Source: Laccaria trichodermophora | Taxonomy: Eukaryota > Basidiomycota > Agaricomycetes > Agaricales > Hydnangiaceae | NCBI GenBank assembly: GCA_018417955.1 | Contig: JACTVC010000005.1 | Coordinates: 1,550,001 to 1,614,000, forward strand | Reading direction: 5' to 3' | Length of the DNA: 64,000 bases | Shown here: positions 11,950 to 23,992 of the stretch, piece after piece | Layout of the letters: each line of letters begins with the position of its first letter | Position numbering within the stretch: position 1 is the stretch's first letter | Program-made: the position numbers and the translations under genes | Notes under the pieces: generated by a model | What the model was told of the DNA's origin: nothing | Databases searched by the model: none | Seen by the model: the letters and a program-made list of their open reading frames with translations, nothing else

Positions 11950-12979
11950 TTGGACAGAGGGTAGAACGGACTGCAGAAGTAAGGCGGGAGTTCTTGGGAA
12001 AGCTTGCTGAATAGGAAGAACCAAGGTCGAAGTGAAGATGTCCGAGTCGAGCAGTGTCTTTAAATACCTTTTCAGCCGAAGAACCTGATGCCGCGTCACC
12101 GAGAGAGAGTGCAGAGAGAACCGCTGACCCGGTGAGGAATATCCGAAGGAGTGGCTGCGAGGAGGGTCAGTGGGGATAAGTTTCTCCTTCAAAGAGCCAA
12201 AGTCTCTCACAGGACCTGCCAAGTATCGATACATCAATATGATGAACCTTTCTGAATAGACATGAGTTGCGAAAGACCTCACCTTCTGACCCACGCCCCG
12301 GCGGACTTTTGTGAGTTGCGAATGATAAATTTGGATCCTACAGAGAGCCAAAGTCTCTCACAGAACCTGCCAAGTATTGATACATCGATATTTTGAACCT
12401 TTCTGAATAGACATGGACCTCACCTTCTGACCCCCGCGCCGGACTTTTGTGAATTGCGAATGATGGAGAATTGTTCATTCCCAGGGGTTCTGCTCTTCCG
12501 AGTCGATCAACCAATCCCGTTTGATCGGACTGCATATGACAGGTGCCCCAGCTTGAGATGGAGATGGCTGTGGAAATGCAGTCCCTGCATTGCCCACACT
12601 CATCAAAAGTGTGCCTTTCAAATTGGGGACCATAAATGACATGACCTTGAGTCCACTCAATCCCTCTAACTCGATCCATTGGAAAAGGGTGTCTGTTTAC
12701 ATAGTTTCCTATGTCAAAACATGCGAGAACGAAGACTCTAGTCACTTCTCTGCCGGTGGACGCCTGAGTAAGTGGGCTGTTCTGAAGAAGTGGCCAGAGG
12801 AGGGAGCGGGCATGCCATTACGTAGATCCCACCAGGAGCAAATGGTCAGCACGTTGATGAGGGGTTGGATGACGAGAGGCGCGAGAGCGCGACATCCTTT
12901 TATTGTGACAGATGAGAACGGACGGGGAGCAGAGAGGGGGGTACTTACGGGTACGCGTTCTTTTCTGCGAACCTGTTTA
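11950..12979. other. Intergenic region with a tandem duplication
   Basis: This is upstream of the unrecognised gene. It contains two direct copies of a ~130-base sequence (listed separately). The minus-strand frames at 12338-12745 include one of these copies and carry no recognised domain, so I do not call a gene here. Confidence 0.4.
12187..12470 (+). repeat. Tandem duplication of ~130-160 bp
   Basis: Copy 1 (~12187-12330) and copy 2 (~12350-12470) share agagccaaagtctctcacag, acctgccaagtat-gatacat, gaacctttctgaatagacat and cctcaccttctgaccc, ending in gacttttgtga-ttgcgaatga. Copy 2 has lost ~20 bases after the word agacatg. The copies are close enough to suggest a fairly recent event. Confidence 0.8.
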
Positions 12980-13092
12980 TCTCTCGAAGATGGGCTCGTT
13001 TGTTGAAGGCGGAGGTCGAGGGAGTTCTGTAGCAAAGTGCTGCACAGCGCAGTCTGTTGCCTGAAGGCACGTAATCCTATTGAAACCACGAA
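12980..13092 (-). pseudogene. Broken copy of COA1 exon 1
   Basis: Read on the minus strand, this starts MVSIGLRAFRQQTALC, matching the COA1 presequence MASIGLRAFRQQSTLC at 9387. The nucleotide match continues through the region encoding the Pro/Ser-rich linker, where the copy has lost about 30 bases, which shifts the frame. No copies of COA1 exons 2-4 were found nearby. It is therefore a partial, non-functional duplicate in the same orientation as the parent, 3.7 kb away. Confidence 0.8.
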
Positions 13093-15155
13093 GGCTTCGC
13101 TGGGCTACGGTAATAAATAGAGCAAAAACAGATGATAAGGTCTATCAACCAAGTGCTCTTGAAAACGGACGCATCGGCAGTCGTGAACGCGGTGAAGAAG
13201 CAGACGAGGTTTAGACATTGAAAATCCAAAGATCCGTAAGACAGCGCAGGTGTGTTCCACTGTCCATACTATATGCACGCCTTCTAAGGCGGTTTCAAGT
13301 CGAGTCGTTGACAGTCTGAGTCTATTAGAACCAAAACCTGCACGGTCTTTCAGCGCGTCTGCTATCGCCAAAGCGTGTTTCCCGTTCGTGGTAACGATGT
13401 ATTGAAACAGTACTTGACTCGCCAAGATGTTCCAGCAGCGACTCAACACGAGTTTTGTGTTCATTACAGAGCGGAAGCGGTTGTGGACACATATATCCAA
13501 GGGGGTGCCGGGATTTAAAATAAGGACCGGACGTCGAAATTATTTTTAGTGGGACTTGGGCTGAACCAACCGCCCAACGTAATCAGGCACACGTCCATTT
13601 TAGGAAATATGATGTCATCCACGTGCGATTTTTTTCCCTTTTCCATCACCCAATGCCCAGCAGGCTGTGAAAACCCATTTTTCGAGCTCCCCGTCGGGCT
13701 TGAGGTGATACTACAATGAAGTTGACCATAAAATTCACTATTGAAATTGAAGTACTGAGCTGCCCGCATCATTGAATTAAAGTAAGTCACTGTAGGGGCT
13801 TGCTGTTTTCGGGCAGCAATGTTGTAGAGAAAGGTATTTCACAACATGTGATCTCAATTCCAAGTCCTATCTCATCTTAGAGCTAGTTTTTGGCTTCTTT
13901 ATGTTCAGATAGACCCAATATATTCAAACTCATGCATTCTGGCAGCTATCTGAGCACTGTCCAATCACCCTCTCGTCATTTTGCACTGAAATTTTGGTAT
14001 GTCAAAAAAAAAATTAGTGGCCTGGCGGCCGAACCAACCAACCAGCCCCTGGTCCGGGATTCCCGCTACGTTAGTAGTGGGTCTTGTGGTGGGTCGATGG
14101 GTGGGAAAAAATTCACGTGCTGCACGTGTCACTGAGACATCACGTTTCTTCACACGGTCACACGCAATCTCGCTCTAGCCGGACACTGGAACTGTCATAG
14201 CCAAACATGTCATGAGATGAACAAATGGGCAGATGATAACAACTCGTCATGTAAATTTCTTCTCTATCTATATTTGTTGTATGTAACAGTCTGCATTGAA
14301 TTAAAGGCAAGTCAGGAATCCTCGCTCTATTTTTTTATATGATGACTCTGTAATCATGCTTGTCATGAACCTGTAAGAGCAACCACTAAAGGGAAAGAAA
14401 AAGCCTCAGTCACCCAGTTGTCAGTGTCTATGCATTATGTCTGGCACAGCCAATACGGATGACTTGGCGAATGAAGACCAAATCATGGCAGATGTGGATG
14501 ATGCCTGAATTTAAAGTACATAATATCTTTATTGGAGGAAGGACTTGTTTGATTTCAGAATACATACTAAATAATTCAAGCAGATAAAGAATCTTATCAC
14601 ATACTATAGGACATGTAAATTGATAGTAACTTCGCTATATTATGGACTCGATCTCTTCACCAATATGGACATCATTCAGCACAAGCAATGACAAGAATAT
14701 ACATTGTAAAGTTATCTACATAGTCTGTACAAAGAAATTGCGAATGAAAAACAGTCTGAAAACTTATTAACCGATGAAATGACGGAGATGGTTTTTAAGG
14801 ACAAGGAGGTCCATGCGGGACAAGTTACATTGTCCAAAATCGGATACGAGTTTAAAAAAGTCCTCCACCTTGGTGTCATCCCACATATTGATAGCCGTTA
14901 AATATTCTTCATGCTTGTATAAAACAACGTTCAATTGAAATGGACCGTAGCGGGCCATGCGGCTTGCCGCGCTGCGTTATTTAAATCCCGGTACCCCCTT
15001 GCATATATCATACGGTCACGATTTGGTCGCGATGATGAGATGCAATTACGTCACGGGGTCTACCCGATCACGCGGTTTGCAGCAATCTGAATCTCTTCCT
15101 TCGAAGGCAACGTTCACCCTACGTATTTCAGAAATGCGAGTCGCCAAACAGTGCC
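13093..15155. other. AT-rich intergenic stretch, no recognised gene
   Basis: I see no recognisable coding region. Minus-strand frames at 13105-13500 and 13515-13790 have no known motif. Two similar stretches, ~13535-13600 and ~13985-14060, share an agtgg...gaaccaacc core and may be remnants of one element. From 14220 to 14950 the sequence is AT-rich and featureless. Confidence 0.4.
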
Positions 15156-15805
15156 AGTACTTCTCTTCCTCAAGCAAAGCTGAAACGCTACAGACGCCGG
15201 TGGTCTTTCTGGGTCCCTTCGTCCAGGATTGATCATGACTCTGCGGGTAGTAGTTGGAGGCCGTTGCCTGCCAAAGGCAGCTCTAGATCTCAGCTGTCGG
15301 ACTTTTGGAGCTATGATGAACACCATCGCACGAAAAGTCAACATCTCAGACGCCTCAGTCTTTTCAAAAAATTTCCGGATGTTGCCCATCACGAGGTTCA
15401 TTCTTCTTGAACTGTCATTTTCCGTTACCCAGTGCCTATCCACGTTCAGCCGAAGCGTCATTTGGCTCATGCAGGCTTTCATATTCTTTGCTCTGGAGAT
15501 CATAGTTGGCCTTACTGCTTCTAAGGCGACTCCTATGACCTCGTGTATTATGACCTGTTACCATGGATCGAAAAGGAGCGTTGTCGTTGCTTGATGCACT
15601 GTTGACTTTCTTGACGTTAACGCGCGTGCGCATTTGCACGACCACGAAGAAGGCAGATACCCTGTAAAACAACAACGGTACTTCGACTATATTTGTGTTA
15701 CGAAAACCGATGACAGAATATAATTTTGATCGAATTACAACTATGTTTCTTGACGCGCTGCTCGCCATTGAGGATTCAGAGCTTGTGTTCGACAGCAAGT
15801 GATTA
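15156..15805 (-). pseudogene. Unrecognised duplicated locus, copy B
   Basis: This is the second copy of the locus at 9649-10380. It shares the MASSASRNI-VIRSKLYSVI block (~15766-15706), the VVVQMRTRVNVKK block (~15635), SKANYDLQSKEYESLHEP (~15520-15450) and QLRSRAAFGRQ (~15300-15265). The word gcctgccaaaggcagctctagatctcagctgt is almost unchanged between copies, while flanking parts differ by many indels. Whether either copy is expressed is unknown; this one looks at least as decayed. Confidence 0.4.
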
Positions 15806-16142
15806 CGGAATGTTCGCCATTACTACTTATTAGGCGGGGCCGCAGCGGGCCTTTTCAATGGGAGTAGCAGGTGCTGTGGATCATGTTTCCTCAATCTTTC
15901 CTCGTCGAAGTTAGGCGACCTCTTCCTGTCTCTAGTTCCTTGGTAATAGTTCTGAGTTACTTCGATATCAATTGCGCCAGTCAAAAAACAAAAGAACTTC
16001 AAGCGGGATACGTCTTTGCAGCTGGTGCAATAGCCATTCTATTTTTAACAACATCTAAGGGGACTTCCCGATGGTCAGCCATTCCAAAAAAGTATAAAAA
16101 CCTCGCCAGGATGCGTTTTATGTCTTTCACAGCTTGACCTCT

Positions 16143-16375
16143 ACCACCACCTCCACTCACTGGCATACCCGCCTTTGCGACCACTCCACCAGTTATCCTC
16201 TCCTTCATCTTCAACGGTTCGACATCCAACATCTTCGCGTTAACTTGACCCCGGTCGACCACCTCCACCCAAACCCGCCTTTGCAACCACGCTCTGAACC
16301 CGCCCCCTCCACTAGGCATCCTCTTCTCCGAGACCATCTTCAAGGGTTCGACATCCGACATTTCACAACGGCTTT
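16143..16375 (+). repeat. Two-copy tandem repeat of ~120 bp
   Basis: Copies at about 16143-16240 and 16260-16375 share cacccg/cccgcctttgc-accac, ccatcttca-gggttcgacatcc and neighbouring words. They precede the larger GC-rich tandem repeat that begins near 16540. Confidence 0.6.
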
Positions 16376-16544
16376 GCAAGATATGGGCCCCGGCGAGCTG
16401 CTCAAGGTAATGAAGCGAGGTTACTAACTCGCCCAACAGGATTCTGGTTAACATCTCTGGCCGTGAAACTTCAAGGTAACTATGTTGTTCCTTTTTCTGT
16501 GTCTGTGTCTGTCGGGTGTGGTGTGGAGGTGGGGGTGCGCACGG

Positions 16545-16965
16545 GGTGCTCAAGCGACATAGCGGCTCTGTCGTGACGAGCGGTGGGTGGGGGTTGATCT
16601 CGCGGAGTACCAAGTGGAGGAGTCCGTTTGGCGAGAGGCGGCTTATCACGGGGGGCTGGGACGGTACCGACACCGTGAACCAGGGCAGGGGCCGTTGAGC
16701 GTTGGCATCCATGTCACCGTGAGGAGGCTGGACAGTCACACGCCTTCGGAGGGGGCGGGGTGCGGTGCTGGGGCGACAAAGCGGCTCTGTCGTGACCGGT
16801 GGTGGGCGGTTGATCTCGCGGAGTAGTGGAGGCGTCCGTTAAGCGAGAGGCGGCATACCACGGGGGGCTGGGACGGTACCGACACCGTGAACCAGGGCAG
16901 GAGCCGTTGAGCGTTGGCATCCATGTCGCCGCGAGGAGGCTGGACAGCCACACGCCTTCGGAAAA
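16545..16965 (+). repeat. GC-rich tandem repeat, two copies of ~210 bp
   Basis: Copy 1 (~16545-16752) and copy 2 (~16757-16965) share gacaaagcggctctgtcgtga-like starts, ggttgatctcgcggagta, gcgagaggcggc, the long word ggctgggacggtaccgacac and an ending of cacacgccttcgga. They are highly similar, so the duplication is young. A third partial match (gggagctggggcggtttcgg) appears near 17017. Confidence 0.85.
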
Positions 16966-16966
16966 T

Positions 16967-17012
16967 CCTTTTTTCTTTCTTTCTTTTTTTCTTTCTTTTT
17001 CTTTCTCTTTTC
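16967..17012 (+). repeat. CTTT-type microsatellite
   Basis: A pure pyrimidine tract, mostly repeated ctttctttt units, sits between the GC-rich tandem repeat and its partial third copy. It is a simple-sequence repeat with no coding meaning. Confidence 0.85.
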
Positions 17013-18053
17013 ACGGGGGAGCTGGGGCGGTTTCGGCCGTTGACCAGGGCAGGCGTCTTTCTACCTTGCTAGTTCTCTTGCGATCCTAGTTGTAGGACTC
17101 GCTGGAAGCCAGCAAGCGATGAGAGTTTTGGATCACCGTTGAATTACACCAGGGGGACCACGATGATATATACGTAGCAGTTTGCGCATTGCTGTTATAA
17201 ACTTCAGCCGTTCGCATGTACTTATTTCAAGACGTAGCCATACCTCGTAACACAAAAAACGTCGAGTTTGCCTGTTCAGCCAGATTTTTTGATCTCTTGT
17301 GTAAATTTCGAACGTCACGAAGAGGTTGTTGACAAAGAGATAATAACCTTGAAATCACCGAATCGCTGATAGCATACAGGAAGAAACAAGGCCCCCAAAA
17401 GGCCCTGTTATTTGAGTTGAGAACCCATCTAAAAAATGAGGTAAGGTTAATCAAGACGACCCCTTTGTATACTAACCACCCGACAGACCTTTCCGTTGGC
17501 TTGTTTTGTTTCGAATACGACAGGCAGGATGTGAAGGACACATGGAATGACCATAGTATTATGGTGCGGAATCTTGGTCGCATTTCGCCTCCTAATAAAA
17601 AAACTTCAATCTGCAAAGTTGAATTCTACTGTTCATGCGGATGGACGAAATGCAGCAGCATTGTGATCTTTACCGAAGCTTCGCTGTGTAAAGTTCCTCT
17701 GTTCCCGGCTTGCTAGGTGACACAGCAAAAGAACGGCAGCCCCATACTTGTGATGTTTTGGGTAGTGGCATGGATGAAGTAGGATGAAGTGGTAGGCTGC
17801 TGTCGACAAATCTGAACAAATTAGAAATCACATCTTCAACATCGACGTCGATGAACTTCCAATCGTGTTTGAACCATATGCCGCCACCGCAGGGCTTGGC
17901 GTTGAAGACGAGTAGAGGCAGAGAATAGATTGTAAGTGGATTTATTTAGTGGCTATGGCGTGCGATGATGACATTGTCTTCGTGATTATTAGGTCAATCG
18001 GACCTTACATACCATTTGCCACTACTACCCCCACCGTCGAGCAGCGCTCAGGT

Positions 18054-20275
18054 ATGGCCAGCGCTCATGCATCTTCGTCCTCCCATCCGAGATATGGCAC
18101 AATTTCCGAACAACAAGATGCGCAAGTGGGTTTGCACCGCGGCCTCTCAGCACGTCAAGTCCAGATGATCGCCATCGCAGGAACCATAGGCACAGGCCTC
18201 TTCCTCGGGACAGGGCGCTCCTTAGCCCAAGGCGGGCCAGCTAGCATGCTCATATGCTACTCCATAGTCGGTTTTATCGTCTACGTCACCCTCCTACTCC
18301 TTGGAGAGATGGCAACACAGTACCCTGTAGCAGGGTCATTTAATGCCTACACTACACGATTCTTTTCTCCGTCTTACGGGTTTGCGCTGGCTTGGAATTA
18401 TTGGTTTAATGACGCCGTATCGGTCGCTTCGGATCTTACTGCTGCTCAGCTGGTTTTGCAGTATTGGACACCGTGGAATCCTTGGGTTATTAGTCTCCTG
18501 TTTTGGTTGTTCCTCGTTTCTGTGAATGCTACACACGTGAGAGCATATGGGGAGCTTGGTACGCGAACTTTCCGCGTTTAGTACAGCCACTAAACAAGCT
18601 TTTTTTTTATTGCAGAGTACTGGCTTTCTTCCTTGAAAGTGTTCACTGTCATCCTTTTCATCATAGTCGGCATTTTCGTGAATGTCGGGCTGAATACCGA
18701 GCATAGATTTATCGGAGTCAGTAATTGGCAGATTCCAGGTGCTCCTTTTGTTGGTGGCTTTGGAGGGTTTGCAAAGGTATTCGTTACAGCAAGTTTTGCT
18801 TGTAAGTCTTTTTTGGTGGTGTACGACCGCATATATTTACTTTTTGTCTAGTTGGGGGTACGGAAAGCTTGGGGATAACCGCTGGCGAAACGAAAAATCC
18901 GTCCAAAAACATGCCTAGAGTCGTTAAGCTGGTCTTCTGGAGGTAGGTTATATTGAGCTCATTAAAAACGAATATCAATACGATTGAAGTGTTTTTACAG
19001 AATCATGATTTTCTACGTACTGAGCATCTTGATAATTGGATTGAATGGTAAATAGTCAGCTATTCGATATCATACTGAACTGACTTACTTCAGTACCCTG
19101 GGACTATCCAAACCTATCTAACAGAAGCACAACCACTTCACCGTTCACCATTGTCCTACAATTAGCAGGCTCAAGTAATGTCCTTTTTACTTCATCTGCT
19201 ACTCTTACTAACTTCGTCTCAGCTGTCGCCGCGTCTTTCATGAATACCGTCATCCTCACCTCAGTCCTCTCTGCAGGGAATCACGCACTATTTGCAGGCA
19301 CTAGAGTTCTTTATGGTACGACCCTCACTTCTACCACAGTGAACGAAATTATTGAACGTTTACTTTCATCAGGTCTTTCGGTGACCTCGCCACCCCAAGC
19401 CCCTAAGATATTCTCATGGACCACGCGGAAGGGTGTACCCATTCCAGCGCTCCTGTTAACAAGCAGCATCAGCGTGCTGTGCTTTGGCACAAGCTTCATT
19501 GGAAGCGGCGTATTGTGGGGCTGGCTCCAGAATATCGTTGGCGTTTCCAACCAGGTCTGTCCTTTTTGTTCTTCCATCTATGTGTTACTATGAATTGAGC
19601 GTTACTGTACCAAAGATTGCGTGGTTATCCATCGGCCTCTCAAGTTGGCGTTTCCGGAAAGCATGGGTTAAACAAGGACGCTCGTTGCACGATCTAAAGT
19701 TCAGTGCTTCCTGGACATGGGGTTGGGGCCCACCCTTCGTCGTACGTTGACTCTTCTTCTTTGCTTCTCCATATGTGCTCACTCTTGCTGAAAATAGGTT
19801 GTAGCTGTATCAACACTCATTCTCAGTAAGTCTCTCTCCGAGCATTTCCTCTGCAAAGGTGATAAGTTTTGTAGTTCAAGGCTGGTCATCAGTGATTCCG
19901 AAATTTTCACCCATCGACTTTATTTCGTTCTACATCGAGCTCCCCGTCATGCTCATCATGTTCCTTGTGTGGCTGTATCTCAAGTCACCGTCGTCATCAT
20001 CATCTCAATCCTCACATTCGCATTCAAAACCAACGATAACAAGAAACGACGCAGATGCGTCTCAACCTCTGCTATCACAGCCGAGCGTAATAAACACGGT
20101 GCTCATACCCCATCGAAAACACTGGTACAGCGATCTCGTTGACGTGGATAATGTGGATCTATCGCTAGACGAGTATGTAGATGAGGAAGATGACATTCTT
20201 GATGACGAGGAGAGGACGAAGCGGGTTGGTGGGAGGTTGGGAGTGTTCTGGACGGTTTACTATTGGGTTCTATAA
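18054..20275 (+). CDS. Amino-acid permease, yeast amino-acid transporter family
   Basis: This plasma-membrane-type permease belongs to the APC superfamily, fungal YAT group, and should import amino acids by proton symport. I chose MASAHASSSSHPRYG at 18054; an in-frame upstream Met at 17949 gives an unlikely leader. Hallmarks are LSARQVQMIAIAGTIGTGLF in the first span, LGEMATQYPVAGSFNAY, a GITAGETKNPSKNMPRVVK loop followed by VFWR, VLSAGNHALFAGTRVLYG, and ISWLQNIVGVSNQ-like residues near 19540. About eight introns interrupt it, for example 18553-18614, where the frame rejoins as YGELEYWLSSLKVF. The C-terminal tail is Ser-rich then acidic (DLSLDEYVDEEDDILDDEE), a likely regulatory or trafficking tail. 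Twelve spans are expected for the family. Substrate range cannot be read from sequence. Confidence 0.88.
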
Positions 20276-20717
20276 TACTAATGCATAGATAGATAGATCA
20301 TCTGCACGAATCCATGGACCTACTGTATAATAAGCACTGGTTTTTGTTGGTTTGGTAACAATCCGTGTTGTCAGGATAGAGCAAGGGGCAGTTAAGGAAA
20401 CCAAGGCAATTGGATGGGTATCTCTATGTAGGTTGAACGTTCATATTACTTACATATGTGATTACAAACACGAAGAAAAAGGAACCGACTATGAGATATC
20501 GGCGAACGAAGTCAAGGGCGGGAGATGGGGAGTGGGGGACTATAAAAATACGCTTACAAGTATGACGAGCCCATGGAATATGAAGATAAAAGTCACAAAT
20601 TAGAAGAACAGGCTCACAAAGCAAGCGCATAGATGCTAACCGCACGCACGAAATAGTGCACAGCCAGCAACAAACAAGGTCAGGACAGGCGCCAGACCCT
20701 TTACAGGGGGTGATTCC
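20276..20717. other. Convergent 3' intergenic region
   Basis: This separates the 3' ends of the permease (plus) and ATG4 (minus). It is AT-rich and should hold both 3' untranslated regions and their polyadenylation signals. A short gatagatagat repeat lies at ~20287. No gene was seen. Confidence 0.55.
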
Positions 20718-23700
20718 TTAATCATCCGTCAATATCCCCTTGACTCCACCACTCTGCGTCCGGCCTCCATCCCTCGCGCGAGCAGTGTGCATCCTCTTTC
20801 CTCCCTTATTTGATGGGTCCCTGGACCGCTCCCGAGGCTGGGGTGATGTGCACGGTTCTTCAGCAGGTGTTACAGGGAAGGGGTAGTGTTCTTTGTTGGA
20901 TTGCTGTGAAGGGAGTCGAACGATGGGCACAGGTACCGGAATCTGTTTCTTCCCCTTCTTGCTTTTCTTTGTGCTCCCGTTCGACTTGCTCTTGGTTAAA
21001 GCCGGAGGAGCTGGGGGAGGCGATGGTGGGTCGTCCTTTTCTGGTACTGCTGGTGGTGGGAGGGGCCCGGCGGGAGTTGGCGTAGGCAAGGAAGGTTCAA
21101 CCCAGTCGTCCTCAATATCATCATCGAACGTCTCTCCTTCATCCTCGGGTTGGAACTGCAGATCGTCGTCGTCAAACGATTCCCCACCTTTCCTTGGATC
21201 GATCTCGATAATGTCGAACCTGGAATTAGGACCTGGTGTGACCGGATCAACGGGGTCTTCCTCCGTGTCGATATCCTCACTCTTGCCTCGCTCACTTCCC
21301 CCAGGGTTACTAGCGCCTGCACTTGAATTTGACGCTGATCTTGAACAGGACTCAAAAAGTTGCTCTCCCTCCGCATCTTCCCCCTCCATATCCATATCCA
21401 AGTCATCAGGTTCCGATATTGACTCTAATCCCATGTCATCATCGTCAGAACCTGAAGGCCACGTAGGAGGTTCGTCCTGAATGGAGAAAATAGTCTTTGG
21501 GAGCTGCAATTCATAAAGTTAGCGATTTTCAGCGAGAGAAAACGCAGCACATACTTCTGCAACTCTTTTCTTGAAATCCCACCATTCTGCCTCATCCCGA
21601 CACAAGAACCCAATGAGCATACTTGGGTCCAATCCGCTTAGAGGCATTTTCCTGACACGGTCACAATGGAAAGTCCTCAGCTCCGTTGCACTGTAAGCTG
21701 AACAATAATGCTCCTGCGCTGCATCAAGTCCGCTATCACGTCCACCCCCAAAAGAGATACCATTCAACTCCCGATAGTCCATATCAGAGGACGAAACCAT
21801 TGGAGAGCCAGCTTGGCTGGCACTTGCAGAACGCCATCGACCGTGGAAAGAAGATGGTGATTTGGAGAGGGAAGAGTCAGTCGATGATGTAGAGAACTGT
21901 TGTTGAAGTGGGGAGGGTGAAACTGGGGCGTGGTATGAGAAAGTTGAAGAATTTGTCCTGACTGAGGACGGTGAAGTCGGTGCGCGTTGGTGAGTTGGAG
22001 AGCGAGCATGTCGGTAGTTGACGCTATCTCTGTCAGACTCGGGTGTTGATTCCCGTTGTTGTCCAGGTGAAGGAGCTGGACGAAGTGGGATGGCAGGTCG
22101 AGTGTTGTGAGGGTCAAGGTAGAAGAGGTTGTCTGCTTGAGAGCCGACAAAGTAGTATGATGAACTGGGACGGCCACCAGCAATACCCACAGATTGCGGG
22201 AAAGTGTACAGGAGCTGCGAAAATAACATTAATGGTGAGATTCCCAGATATGGATGCACGAAACACACCTTAATGGTTTCATAATAAATAGGGTTTACAC
22301 CTTCAATACCCAATCTAATACCCAATAAGAGAAGTACAGGTCGATGTCCCCAGGTGGTAGTTTTAATCCGTCTTGGGGACCGGCTACTCATTTCTCCATG
22401 GGAGACAGCAAAAACGTCGGATTGATAGAGAGTGCCATCAGTAGCAACGGATACACCAAGGCCAGACTCAGGGAAGGAATTTACCAGTGTCCTAGAGTCA
22501 ACATTAGGTTACGCAGCAAACATGCAAAGGAAAACCATACTTAATGGCACCAGCAGCGACACTTGGGCCAAACCACTGTCCAACATCAGTTCCAAACTCT
22601 TTTCCAGCCAAAGCCATCCGATGCACACTAAACGGAGCTTCAGGCGCAGGAGTGTCCAAAAACCACGTCACGATCTGCACGTAAGTCGCATAATCCGCGG
22701 TTTGCACAGGATACGGAGGTCGTCGCCAATCTAACCAAAAAGAAAACGTAAACGCAAAGAGACTGTCAGATGAACCAAACAACAGTACCTCGTCCCAAAT
22801 GCATGTGCACAAGTGCATTCGCCAACAAACTCTGCCCAGTCCTCAACATACATCCCCATCCCGTATCACTCGACCACGTCTTCTCCCCACCCCAATTCCA
22901 CGGCCGCGTCTTCACAGTGATTGGGCTATTGGCAATTTCAGGGGCAGCATCGCCACACAGATCCGCCAAACGCGTGTCCTTGATCGGCGTTGGGAAATGC
23001 GAACGGTAAGTCAACCAAATCCTCGAAGTAAAATCAATATAAAACACCGGGGGCCAATTGGCAGCGGGATTGTGAATGTGTTTCGTCGAGCTGGAAGCTT
23101 GGGACGGTGACATATCCGTGCTTGACGCAACTGAGGATGTAGAGGACCGGAACGATGGCGGAGAACCGGAGTTACGACGCCCTGGAGGGCCAAGGTTCAT
23201 TGTGGGCGAATCTGCACGAACGACGTCGGGGGTGCCAGAGCGCGTTAATGATGGAGGGGGCTCGTACCCCGGGTGTTGAACACCCAAAAGCCAAATAGGT
23301 TCTGAACACTTGTCTGGAAGAGCGTCACTGTCAAGGAGGTATCGCATGGCCTTGTCCAAATGACCTTTCCCGTGTTTAGCGGCCGTTAATAAAGCTGATG
23401 CCTTGCTTTTCGGCGAGGCAGATGATTGGGATAGCAATGAGGGGAGGGACAAATCGGTAGTGGACGTGCTGAATGTGTTGGCGAACCATCCAGAAAGTCG
23501 GGTTGGGAGGTCGCCAATGCGTGAGGCCGAGGAAGTAGAAGAGTAGAGTGTGGCATGAGCTTGTAGTTCGGAGGTAGAAATGGCAGGCCGCTCGGAGCGG
23601 GTTCGAGGGCGGGGTATATTGACGGGTTCTACAATTACAGGTGGATCATCCATCTCCGCTGTGGTGTTATTCCCATTGTTATTGGTGGTGTTATTGGTGT

Positions 23701-23992
23701 TTGGAGGAGTGTCCGATGATCGTTTGGACTTGTCTTCCTTGTCCTTCTCCCTGATTCCAAGAAATTTGCTGCCTTTGCGAGGGGTCTTCGTGGGCGCCGT
23801 GGTAGGTTCGGGTGATGCAAGGGCGGAGCTTCCACTAGCGAGGCTGCTTGTACTTGTGCTTCCATTAGGATCCATCAACCCTTTCGACCGATCACGAGTG
23901 GACTGCTTCTGAAGGAATTTGGGAAGTTTGGATGGGGCATGATTCGGAGGCGGAGTAGACGGGGATGATTGTCGTGAGTTCTTGTTTGACAT
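20718..23992 (-). CDS. ATG4: Autophagy cysteine protease Atg4
   Basis: Atg4 trims the C-terminus of Atg8 and later releases Atg8 from phosphatidylethanolamine. The start at 23992 ([17 protein letters not shown]) follows a likely 5'-UTR intron. A long disordered N-terminus (~230 residues, Ser/Thr-rich, with a polyAsn patch) precedes the peptidase C54 domain. The catalytic Cys is in [18 protein letters not shown] (~22850) and the Asp/His pair is in [10 protein letters not shown] (~22115). Family blocks [45 protein letters not shown] and [20 protein letters not shown] are all present. Exons are joined across introns near 22790, 22540, 22480, 22240 and 21535. The C-terminal tail is acidic and low-complexity, ending at 20718. 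The disordered extensions are large compared with yeast Atg4, as is common in basidiomycetes. Confidence 0.93.

Larger units (their letters stand above)
15806..18053. other. Repeat-rich intergenic region
   Basis: Two sets of tandem repeats and a CT-rich microsatellite lie here and are listed separately. A long minus-strand frame at 15999-16739 spans them; its Gly- and Pro-rich content follows from the repeats and I do not trust it as a gene. The stretch from 17100 to 17950 has only short frames. The permease 5' leader may begin here, with a possible intron donor gtaagt at ~17932. Confidence 0.4.

Noticed and set aside
13105..13500. 131-residue minus-strand frame
   Set aside because: No domain, no exon partners and no copy in the related block at 9.4 kb.
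15999..16739. 246-residue minus-strand frame
   Set aside because: It runs across tandem repeats, has no domain or splice support, and its sequence is repeat-derived.
20893..21480. 195-residue plus-strand frame rich in Gly and Ser
   Set aside because: It is the antisense shadow of the acidic ATG4 C-terminal exon; its composition follows from the Asp/Glu/Pro codons on the other strand.
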